Source of the DNA: DASYAE01 sp036501535
GTDB lineage: Bacteria > Actinomycetota > Actinomycetes > Streptomycetales > Catenulisporaceae
Direction: 5' to 3'
NCBI GenBank assembly: GCA_036501535.1
Contig: DASYAE010000230.1
Location: 1 to 7,065 of the forward strand
Length of the DNA stretch: 7,065 nt
Numbering within the stretch: the stretch's first letter is position 1; every line of letters starts with the position of its first letter. A program made the translations under genes and the position numbers. The notes under the pieces are model-generated. The model had not been told where the DNA came from, did not search any database, and worked only from the letters and a program-made list of their open reading frames with translations. This document shows, piece by piece, positions 1 through 4,480 of the stretch.

Positions 1-204
1 CGCCTGGCCAGCCGGACCCAACACATCGCCCTGGACTTCCTACACCGCACCTGCACCGAGCCGGGCTGCACGAGACCCGCCGTATGGTCACTCCACGCCC
101 ACCATAAGATCCCGTACTCCGCAGGCGGACCCACCACCATCCACAACATGACGTCATTCTGCTCCGAACACCACGTCCTGACCCACCAGCGCGAAGCCGG
201 ATGA
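1..204 (+). CDS. HNH endonuclease, C-terminal part (13E12/DUF222-like), 5' end outside window
   Basis: The open frame runs in from the window edge and gives the last 67 residues before TGA at 202-204. They form a treble-clef HNH domain. A zinc-type Cys pair is at residues 18 and 23 of the fragment (CTEPGC), the catalytic His-His at 34-35 (AHHKIPYSAGG), the conserved Asn at 49 and the second zinc/catalytic cluster at 54-58 (CSEHH). This order matches the C-terminal HNH domain of actinobacterial 13E12/DUF222 proteins, a repeat-like family whose members are thought to nick or cut DNA. The DUF222 part would lie upstream and is not seen, so the subfamily is inferred. The coding strand is clearly C- and A-rich and G-poor, unlike the kinase gene in this window, which may mark it as an accessory gene. 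It converges on the unknown gene at 567-1385. Confidence 0.85.
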   Translation, partial: RLASRTQHIALDFLHRTCTEPGCTRPAVWSLHAHHKIPYSAGGPTTIHNMTSFCSEHHVLTHQREAG

Positions 205-236
205 GGCAAATACTTACCGCACCCGCCAGCCGAAAT

Positions 237-256
237 CCCCCACCCACCCAGACCCC
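237..256 (-). other. G-quadruplex-type motif (G-rich on - strand), left of palindrome
   Basis: The + strand reads C5-A-C3-A-C3-AGA-C4, so the - strand has four G runs of at least three with loops of 1-3 nt. This fits the usual G4 pattern. It starts 33 bp after the HNH stop codon and ends 23 bp before the palindrome. Folding is inferred from the pattern only. Confidence 0.5.
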
Positions 257-279
257 GCGCGAAACCACACCACCCACCA

Positions 280-423
280 GGTTCGGTTGGGCTCTCTCCG
301 CGTCGGGCAGGCGAAGCCCTTATCAGGAAGCTGTTCAGGGCGCAAACGGTGAGGCGTGTTTGCGCCCTGAACAGCTTCCTGATACGCCTTTGGTGCCCGA
401 CGCGGAGAGAGCACGACCGAACC
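280..423. repeat. 144-nt near-perfect inverted repeat with a 10-nt loop
   Basis: The inner arms 321-347 and 358-384 are perfectly complementary over 27 bp around a 10-nt loop (348-357). The outer arms 280-309 and 394-423 are complementary at 28 of 30 positions; the two exceptions are t288 and g290. Between them lie non-matching segments of 11 nt (310-320) and 9 nt (385-393). The left segment contains GCGAAGC (311-317), a sequence known to form an unusually stable DNA mini-hairpin. The right one can form a small CC-TTT-GG hairpin (387-393), so the extruded form could be cross-shaped. A 9-bp direct repeat AACCACACC (263-271 and 420-428) brackets most of the element, but the local sequence is simple and this may be chance. 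It could be a bidirectional terminator for the convergent genes, a non-autonomous mobile element, or a substrate of the neighbouring nuclease. No T-run follows either arm. Confidence 0.9.
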
Positions 424-457
424 ACACCGCACCCCCCAGACCAACCCCACCACCACA

Positions 458-478
458 CCCCACCCCCACCCAACCCCC
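458..478 (-). other. G-quadruplex-type motif (G-rich on - strand), right of palindrome
   Basis: The + strand reads C4-A-C5-A-C3-AA-C5, giving four G runs on the - strand with loops of 1-2 nt, a compact canonical G4 pattern. It begins 34 bp past the palindrome. A read-through transcript of the unknown gene at 567-1385 would carry it as RNA before reaching the palindrome. Further C runs at 432-437 and 445-448 extend the C-rich tract. Confidence 0.55.
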
Positions 479-566
479 GCCGCCATCGCGACCCCACTCT
501 CTGCAGAGGGCCCGCCGGAGGCAGCAGTTGATCTTCAGCTCTTAACACTATCGCGAGGCCGGAACG

Positions 567-1385
567 TTAAGCAGGAGACTCATCCTGCACGGCGTCTTCG
601 GGTTCGGGTTCCTCGGCGTGCAGGCGGGTGATGATTGCGTCGGTACGCTGGCGAAGTGCGTTGATACGTTCCTCGCGTTCCGCGGCGGCGTCGGCCCGGC
701 GGCGGGTGGAGTCCTCCGCAGCGGTGATAGGGATTCCGCGTTGAGCAGCCTCGGCCAGCAGGGCTTCGCCGATGTCGGGGCGTAGTGAGAGCAGGGCGGA
801 GGCGAAGAGGCCGGGGCGGACTGTTCGTGTGCCCGGCAGCCTGCCTCGGTAGCGCACTTCGCCGACGATGGCGCGGTCCAGTGCGTCGTCGCCCTGGTCC
901 AAGGCCGCGAGCAGCACGGTGGCCAGGTTCTCGGCGACGAAAGTCAGGGTCTTCTTGCGGCCGGGTAGCGGCGGGAAGAGGGACCGAATTCGGTCCACCT
1001 CCTGCTCGAGTGCGTCGGTCGTGAGCAGTTCGAAGGCGTTGCGCATGCGTACGGCGGTGACGCGGGTCCAGTCGTGCTGCTCGCCGTCGAAGCCGACCTG
1101 CACGGTGTCGAGGTGCACTGCGCCGAACCGGTCCAGCAGGGTCAGGGGCCTGAGCTTCAGCAGCGGGGAGTTCGGCCGGTGCGCCAGGATGCCGGCCAGG
1201 GTGCACTTCCATGGACCGGTCGAGGGCAGCGGCGGCGCGGGGGCCGCGGCGATGGAGTCGCGTATCCATTGGCCGCCGACGCGTCCGGATGTGGTCAGGC
1301 CGCGGCTGCCCTTTGTCAGGATGTCCCGGGCGCGCTGCACTGTGTTTAGTGGAGTTCGGCTCTTCTCGATGTCATTCCCCGTCAT
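567..1385 (-). CDS. Unrecognised 272-aa soluble protein
   Basis: I cannot place this protein in a family. It has no signal peptide and no membrane segment, so it is probably cytoplasmic. Residues 1-45 are basic and Gly/Thr-rich, followed by a Pro/Ala linker (about 46-57). The middle (about 58-165) alternates short hydrophobic strands, including HLDTVQVGFDG and KKTLTFVAENL, and ends in a helix (LATVLLAAL). This loosely resembles a bacterial PH-like fold, but that is a guess. The last 45 residues are a charged, probably coiled-coil helix (RRRADAAAEREERINALRQR) with an acidic tail. Codon use fits a real high-GC gene. The ATG at 1383-1385 has no clear Shine-Dalgarno; the upstream sequence on this strand is pyrimidine-rich. 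It is divergent from the kinase gene and could share the palindromic operator at 1438-1453, which is centred about 60 bp upstream of its start. Confidence 0.75.
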   Translation of the reverse strand: MTGNDIEKSRTPLNTVQRARDILTKGSRGLTTSGRVGGQWIRDSIAAAPAPPLPSTGPWKCTLAGILAHRPNSPLLKLRPLTLLDRFGAVHLDTVQVGFDGEQHDWTRVTAVRMRNAFELLTTDALEQEVDRIRSLFPPLPGRKKTLTFVAENLATVLLAALDQGDDALDRAIVGEVRYRGRLPGTRTVRPGLFASALLSLRPDIGEALLAEAAQRGIPITAAEDSTRRRADAAAEREERINALRQRTDAIITRLHAEEPEPEDAVQDESPA

Positions 1386-1437
1386 GCAGGGGAGGACGCG
1401 GCTGGCGGTGGGTGCGTTGCTTGGCCGCTGGCGCTCC

Positions 1438-1453
1438 TACTCCGTACGGAGTA
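1438..1453. promoter_or_regulatory. Perfect 16-bp palindrome, candidate operator in divergent intergenic region
   Basis: TACTCCGTACGGAGTA is a perfect palindrome in the 126-bp gap between the divergent genes. Its centre lies about 60 bp from the start of the - strand gene and 66 bp from the kinase start. NarL/LuxR-type regulators bind short inverted repeats of this size, and the cognate regulator is encoded two genes along. From memory, MacR of Streptomyces also uses a 16-bp GTACTC-containing palindrome. A related box lies upstream of the ATPase gene (3552-3567). TetR-family proteins bind similar palindromes too, but none is encoded here. Binding is inferred. Confidence 0.6.
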
Positions 1454-1499
1454 CTGCGCGTGTCGCCCGACAGACGATGCGATTCCGCCGTGCAGGTCC

Positions 1500-1505
1500 T
1501 AGCGT
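1500..1505 (+). promoter_or_regulatory. Candidate -10 element of a leaderless kinase promoter
   Basis: TAGCGT matches the actinobacterial TANNNT -10 pattern and ends 6 nt before the ATG at 1512. Transcription would then begin at or next to the start codon. The absence of any Shine-Dalgarno before this ATG agrees with a leaderless mRNA, which is common in Actinobacteria. No good -35 is seen around 1477-1482, as would fit a promoter that needs an activator bound at 1438-1453. Confidence 0.45.
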
Positions 1506-1511
1506 TGCGGT

Positions 1512-2816
1512 ATGACTGCACGTCCCGCCCTGTTCTCTGGTGCCGATGACGTTCGCGATGACGGGTTCGACGGGCGGGTCGGCGCGGGCCTGTGGTCCTT
1601 CCTTGGGAACCTGCCGTGGATCGTTTTTCCGCTGGTCATCGGGATTGTGCAGGTCGGCGGGACGTACGGTGCGTCGCATCATCCCGGCGCGGCGGCCTAT
1701 CCGGGCGGGCGGCCGCTCGACGCGGTGGCGTGGGTGCTTGCGATCATCGGGCCGGCGTCGATCGCCGTCTTCCGTCGCGCTCCGGCGGCTGCGCTGGCGG
1801 TGTGTACCGCGTGTGCCGCGATTTATCTCGCCCGGGAGTATGCAGCTGCGCCGGTCTACCTGTCCTATGTCTTTACGCTCGTATGGGCCATCATGCGCGG
1901 CTACCACGTCTTCGCGTGGTGCTCGGTTGCAGTGCTGTTCGTCGGCCAATACCTCGTGCCCGTGCTGGTTGCCGGGGCTCGGTGGCCCAGCCTGTCCACG
2001 TTCGGCGCGGACGTGGCGTGGGCGGTGGCTTGCCTGGGGCTCGCCGAGGGCGTCAACTTCCGCAGGCAGCGGGCCCAGGCGACGATGCGGGCGCGGCGTG
2101 AGCAGGCCAGGCGGCGGTCGTCGGATGAGCGGCTTGCCATCGCCCGTGAGCTGCACGATGTACTCGCGCATTCGATCTCGCTGATCAATGTGCAGGCGGG
2201 GACGACGCTCGAGGTGATGGACAAGCGGCCGGAGCAGGCCCGTATCGCTCTGGAGGCGATCAAGCTGACCAGCAAGCAGGCGCTCGACGAGGTCCGGTCC
2301 GTGCTCAATGCGCTGCGCGGCCCGGACGCTCCGGTTCCGGCGCCGCTCGGGCCGACCGCCGGGCTCGACCGGTTGGACGCGCTGGTCTCCCGGGCCCGCG
2401 CAACCGGTCTCGACGTGCGCGTGGACATCGTCGGCGCGGCGGACCGACGGCTGCCTGCGGGCGTGGACTTGGCGGCGTATCGGATCATCCAGGAGGCGCT
2501 GACGAATGTCGTCCGGCATGCGCACGCGACGACGGCGACCGTGGAGATCGAGTATGAGCCCGATGCGGTGCGGATCACTGTGGCCGACGACGGGCGCGGC
2601 CATGCCGCGTGGCCGGTGAACGGCTCGGGCGGCGGCGGCAACGGTCTGCCCGGCATGCACGAGCGCGCTGTGGCGTTGGGCGGCGAGCTCACCGCGGGTC
2701 CCGGCCTGAAGGGCGGGTTCGAGGTGCAGGCCTGGCTGCCGCGCGGCACGGGGGCGCCGCCACCGTCGCATAATACTGATTCGAGGGACCGATCCCCGCG
2801 GACGGAGCGACACTGA
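1512..2816 (+). CDS. Membrane sensor histidine kinase, HisKA_3/NarX-DesK class
   Basis: This 434-aa kinase autophosphorylates on His and passes the phosphate to the regulator encoded next. The N-terminal half has about six hydrophobic segments (roughly 30-49, 66-83, 88-105, 110-128, 129-150, 155-173) with very short loops, so the signal is probably sensed within or near the membrane. A basic coiled linker (about 178-200) leads to the HisKA_3 dimerisation domain, with phospho-acceptor His215 in RELHDVLAHS. The HATPase_c domain follows: N-box Asn332 (EALTNVVRHA), G1 box DDGRG at 359-363, G2 box GNGLPGM at 376-382, ending near residue 408. A polar tail of about 25 residues (PPPSHNTDSRDRS) follows. 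The ATG at 1512 is chosen because the TANNNT element 6 nt upstream fits a leaderless start; no Shine-Dalgarno is present. The stop overlaps the next gene by one base, implying translational coupling. The ligand is unknown. Confidence 0.95.
   Translation: MTARPALFSGADDVRDDGFDGRVGAGLWSFLGNLPWIVFPLVIGIVQVGGTYGASHHPGAAAYPGGRPLDAVAWVLAIIGPASIAVFRRAPAAALAVCTACAAIYLAREYAAAPVYLSYVFTLVWAIMRGYHVFAWCSVAVLFVGQYLVPVLVAGARWPSLSTFGADVAWAVACLGLAEGVNFRRQRAQATMRARREQARRRSSDERLAIARELHDVLAHSISLINVQAGTTLEVMDKRPEQARIALEAIKLTSKQALDEVRSVLNALRGPDAPVPAPLGPTAGLDRLDALVSRARATGLDVRVDIVGAADRRLPAGVDLAAYRIIQEALTNVVRHAHATTATVEIEYEPDAVRITVADDGRGHAAWPVNGSGGGGNGLPGMHERAVALGGELTAGPGLKGGFEVQAWLPRGTGAPPPSHNTDSRDRSPRTERH
2769..2774 (+). 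promoter_or_regulatory. Possible internal -10 hexamer before the response regulator gene
   Basis: CATAAT (5 of 6 to TATAAT) sits in a short AT-rich patch (2769-2780) near the end of the kinase gene, in otherwise very GC-rich DNA. It is about 42 bp upstream of the regulator ATG. A start near 2781 would give a leader of about 35 nt with GGAG at 2803-2806. No -35 is recognisable, so this is only a candidate for separate transcription of the regulator. Confidence 0.2.
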
Positions 2817-3499
2817 TGATCAGGGTTCTCATCGTCGACGACCAGGCGCTGGTCCGGGCCGGCTTCCGCGCGCTGCTCGACGTGCAGGACGACATCGAGG
2901 TGGTCGCAGAGGCCGCGGACGGCGACGAGGCCGTGCAACTCGCCGCGCAGCACACGCCGGATCTGATCCTCATGGACATCCGGATGCCGAACGTGGACGG
3001 CCTGGAGGCGACCCGCCGCATCATCGCCGATCAGCGGCTGAGCGATGTCCGCATCGTGATGCTGACGACCTTCGAGCTCGACGACTACGTCTTCGAGGCG
3101 CTGCGCGCCGGCGCCAGCGGCTTCCTGGTGAAGGACACCGAGCCGGCGGACCTGGTCAAGGCCGTGCGTGCGGTCGTCGGCGGCGACGCGCTGCTCTCGC
3201 CCAGCGTCACGCGCCGGGTCATCGCCACGTTCGCCGTGCGCGGCGGCGCGGCCTCGGGTGCGGCAGCGCTGTACGGCGCCAAGCGGCTGGAGCAGCTCAC
3301 CGAGCGCGAGCGCGAGGTGATGGCGCTGGTCGCGGAGGGCCTGTCCAACGAGGAGATCGGCGCGCGCCTGTTTCTCAGCCCGCTGACGGCGAAGACGCAT
3401 GTGAGCCGCGCCATGGTCAAGCTCGGCGCCCGCGACCGGGCCCAGCTTGTCGTCTTCGCCTACGAGTCCGGGCTGACCCGTCCCGGCTGGGCCGGCTAG
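2816..3499 (+). CDS. Response regulator, NarL/LuxR family
   Basis: This 227-aa cytoplasmic protein is a phosphorylation-controlled DNA-binding regulator and the expected partner of the kinase at 1512-2816. The receiver domain (about 2-118) has the acidic pair Asp8-Asp9, phospho-acceptor Asp54 (ILMDIRMP), the Thr switch at 84-85 (VMLTTFE) and Lys106 (FLVKD), so all key residues are intact. A linker leads to a LuxR-type helix-turn-helix at about 161-218 (LTEREREVMALVAEG, then LSPLTAKTHVSRAM). The length is normal for the family. The ATG overlaps the kinase TGA (TGATG), with GGAG at 2803-2806 as a possible ribosome site. Likely targets are the inverted repeats at 1438-1453 (autoregulation) and 3552-3567 (transporter); this is inferred from position and similarity between the two boxes. 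Confidence 0.96.
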   Translation: MIRVLIVDDQALVRAGFRALLDVQDDIEVVAEAADGDEAVQLAAQHTPDLILMDIRMPNVDGLEATRRIIADQRLSDVRIVMLTTFELDDYVFEALRAGASGFLVKDTEPADLVKAVRAVVGGDALLSPSVTRRVIATFAVRGGAASGAAALYGAKRLEQLTEREREVMALVAEGLSNEEIGARLFLSPLTAKTHVSRAMVKLGARDRAQLVVFAYESGLTRPGWAG

Positions 3500-3508
3500 T
3501 CCAAGCCA

Positions 3509-3520
3509 CCGACGCGTCGG
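3509..3520 (+). terminator. Short palindrome after the two-component operon, possible weak terminator
   Basis: CCGACGCGTCGG is a perfect 12-bp palindrome 10 nt after the regulator stop codon. As RNA it could form a 4-bp stem with a 4-nt loop, which is short, and no T-run follows. It runs directly into the hexamer repeat. It may act as a weak terminator or do nothing. Confidence 0.2.
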
Positions 3521-3544
3521 CACCGGCACCGGCACCGGCACCGG
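3518..3544. repeat. Tandem hexamer repeat (CGGCAC) x 4.5
   Basis: Four exact copies of CGGCAC followed by CGG lie between the regulator stop and the candidate box upstream of the transporter operon. Such short repeats can change copy number by slippage. Here a change would alter spacing in the intergenic region without touching a reading frame. Confidence 0.85.
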
Positions 3545-3551
3545 CCGGACA

Positions 3552-3567
3552 TACTCCCCCGGTAGTA
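3552..3567. promoter_or_regulatory. Second copy of the kinase-promoter box, upstream of the transporter operon
   Basis: TACTCCCCCGGTAGTA is an imperfect inverted repeat (6 of 8 pairs). It matches the perfect palindrome at 1438-1453 at 11 of 16 positions, with both outer ends conserved (TACTCC and AGTA). Similarity continues to the right: over 22 bases (1438-1459 against 3552-3573) 16 are identical in the same orientation, ending in GTAC and GCGC-like sequence. It lies about 85 bp upstream of the ATPase start. It is a candidate site through which the response regulator controls the transporter. Confidence 0.45.
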
Positions 3568-3601
3568 CCGCGCAAAGCCTCCGCCGGCACGACGCCCGTC
3601 T

Positions 3602-3621
3602 AGCGGTCCGGGCCGGACGCT
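3602..3621 (+). promoter_or_regulatory. Leader hairpin 1 upstream of the ABC transporter genes
   Basis: AGC-g-GTCCG / CGGAC-GCT forms an 8-bp stem with one bulged base (g3605) and a 3-nt loop (3611-3613). It is 3 nt before the next hairpin. The pair may shape the mRNA leader, if transcription starts upstream; the start site is not known. Confidence 0.3.
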
Positions 3622-3623
3622 GA

Positions 3624-3648
3624 CTCCAGGACACCGAACCTGGAGGAG
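3624..3648 (+). promoter_or_regulatory. Hairpin overlapping the ATPase ribosome binding site
   Basis: CTCCAGG (3624-3630) pairs perfectly with CCTGGAG (3639-3645) around an 8-nt loop. The Shine-Dalgarno GGAGGAG occupies 3642-3648, so its first four bases are in the stem. The site is strong and 4 nt from the GTG at 3653, which supports that start. The fold would lower translation of the transporter unless opened, so it may be a translational switch. Confidence 0.5.
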
Positions 3649-3652
3649 AACA

Positions 3653-4474
3653 GTGAACGACGCGACGACACGCAGCCGCCTGACAGACCACGACCCCGGC
3701 AGCGCGACCACCAATTCGTCGGCCGCCGCCGCGACCGTCCCCGACACCCTGGCCGACGCCGCGTGGTGTGAGGCGGCGGTCAAGACCTTCGGTTCCGGCG
3801 AGGCCGCGGTGCGGGCGCTGGACGAGGTGACGGTGGGCATCCCGGCCGGGCGCTTCACCGCGATCATGGGCCCCTCGGGCTCCGGTAAGTCGACCCTCAT
3901 GCACTGCCTGGCCGGCCTCGACCGGCTCGACTCCGGGCGGGTCTGGGTGGACGGCGTGGAGCTCGGGCCGCTCGGCGACAAGCAGCTCACGACCCTGCGA
4001 CGGGACCGGATCGGCTTCGTCTTCCAGTCCTTCAACCTGCTCCCCACCCTCACCGCGGCGGAGAACATCACGCTGCCGCTGGACCTGGCCGGCCGGCGCG
4101 CCGACCAGGACTGGCTGCAGACCGTCGTCGAGGCGACCGGCCTGACCGACCGGCTGCGGCACCGCCCGGCGGAGCTGTCCGGCGGGCAGCAGCAGCGGGT
4201 CGCCGTCGCGCGGGCGCTGGCCGGCAGGCCGCGGATCGTGTTCGCCGACGAGCCCACCGGCAACCTGGACTCGCGCTCCGGCGCCGAGGTACTCGGCTTC
4301 CTGCGCACCGCCGTGCGCGAGCTGGGCCGCACGGTCGCGATGGTCACCCACGACCCGGTGGCCGCCGCCTATGCGGACCAGGTGCTGTTCCTGGCCGACG
4401 GCCGGATCGTGGACCGGATCATCGCGCCGACCGCGCAGTCCGTGCTGGACCGGATGAAGGAACTGGGGAGCTGA
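3653..4474 (+). CDS. ABC transporter ATPase, LolD/MacB/FtsE class
   Basis: This 273-aa cytoplasmic subunit hydrolyses ATP to drive the permease encoded next. All motifs are intact: Walker A GPSGSGKST (73-81, Lys79), Q-loop Gln125 (FVFQSFNLLP), signature LSGGQ (175-179) followed by QQRVAVARAL, Walker B RIVFADEP with Asp199 and catalytic Glu200, D-loop NLDS (204-207) and H-loop His233 (VTHD). The FNLLPTLTAAEN sequence and TGNLDS are typical of the LolD/MacB group, which pairs with FtsX-fold permeases rather than with classic importers. About 38 residues before the core are polar and Ala/Ser/Thr-rich, longer than usual. They are kept because the GTG at 3653 has a strong Shine-Dalgarno 4 nt away. 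It is separated from the permease gene by 6 bp, so the two form an operon. Control by the upstream two-component system is inferred. Confidence 0.95.
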   Translation: MNDATTRSRLTDHDPGSATTNSSAAAATVPDTLADAAWCEAAVKTFGSGEAAVRALDEVTVGIPAGRFTAIMGPSGSGKSTLMHCLAGLDRLDSGRVWVDGVELGPLGDKQLTTLRRDRIGFVFQSFNLLPTLTAAENITLPLDLAGRRADQDWLQTVVEATGLTDRLRHRPAELSGGQQQRVAVARALAGRPRIVFADEPTGNLDSRSGAEVLGFLRTAVRELGRTVAMVTHDPVAAAYADQVLFLADGRIVDRIIAPTAQSVLDRMKELGS

Positions 4475-4480
4475 GCGACG

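Larger units (their letters stand above)
205..566. other. 362-bp convergent intergenic region, C-rich, no gene
   Basis: This stretch separates the 3' ends of the HNH gene (+) and the unknown gene (-). I see no credible gene: open frames here have no family resemblance and are partly mirror images of one another, because they read through the inverted repeat. It holds the 144-nt palindrome (280-423), two four-C-run tracts (237-256 and 458-478), and a short perfect 10-bp palindrome CTCTGCAGAG at 499-508. The + strand is dominated by C with A spacers outside the palindrome. No tRNA, CRISPR or transposase remnant is visible. Confidence 0.75.

Noticed and set aside
280..423. Palindrome as an integron attC site, CRISPR repeat, tRNA or replicon telomere
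   Set aside because: There is no integrase or attC core (GTT/AAC pairing with characteristic boxes), no repeated spacer units, no tRNA cloverleaf or anticodon arm, and no sign of a DNA end here. The GCGAAGC mini-hairpin alone is not enough to call a telomere.
201..545. Small open frames on both strands across the palindrome, sharing YQEAVQGAN- and RPEQLPD-like stretches
   Set aside because: The shared peptides are produced by the inverted repeat being read on both strands; the rest is Pro/His/Thr-rich translation of C-rich DNA with no family signal.
1438..1453. Palindrome as a TetR-family operator
   Set aside because: The shape would fit, but no TetR-type gene is present in the window, while a NarL/LuxR-type regulator is encoded nearby and a related box sits upstream of the transporter.
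868..1515. A 215-aa open frame on the + strand opposite the unknown gene
   Set aside because: It is Ser/Arg/Val-rich with no recognisable motif, has no ribosome site, and would run through the divergent promoter region. The - strand frame has more protein-like composition, so it was preferred.
3601..3606. TAGCGG as the -10 of the transporter promoter
   Set aside because: It lacks the final T of TANNNT, has no -35, and a start there would fall inside the first leader hairpin. The transporter promoter remains unplaced.
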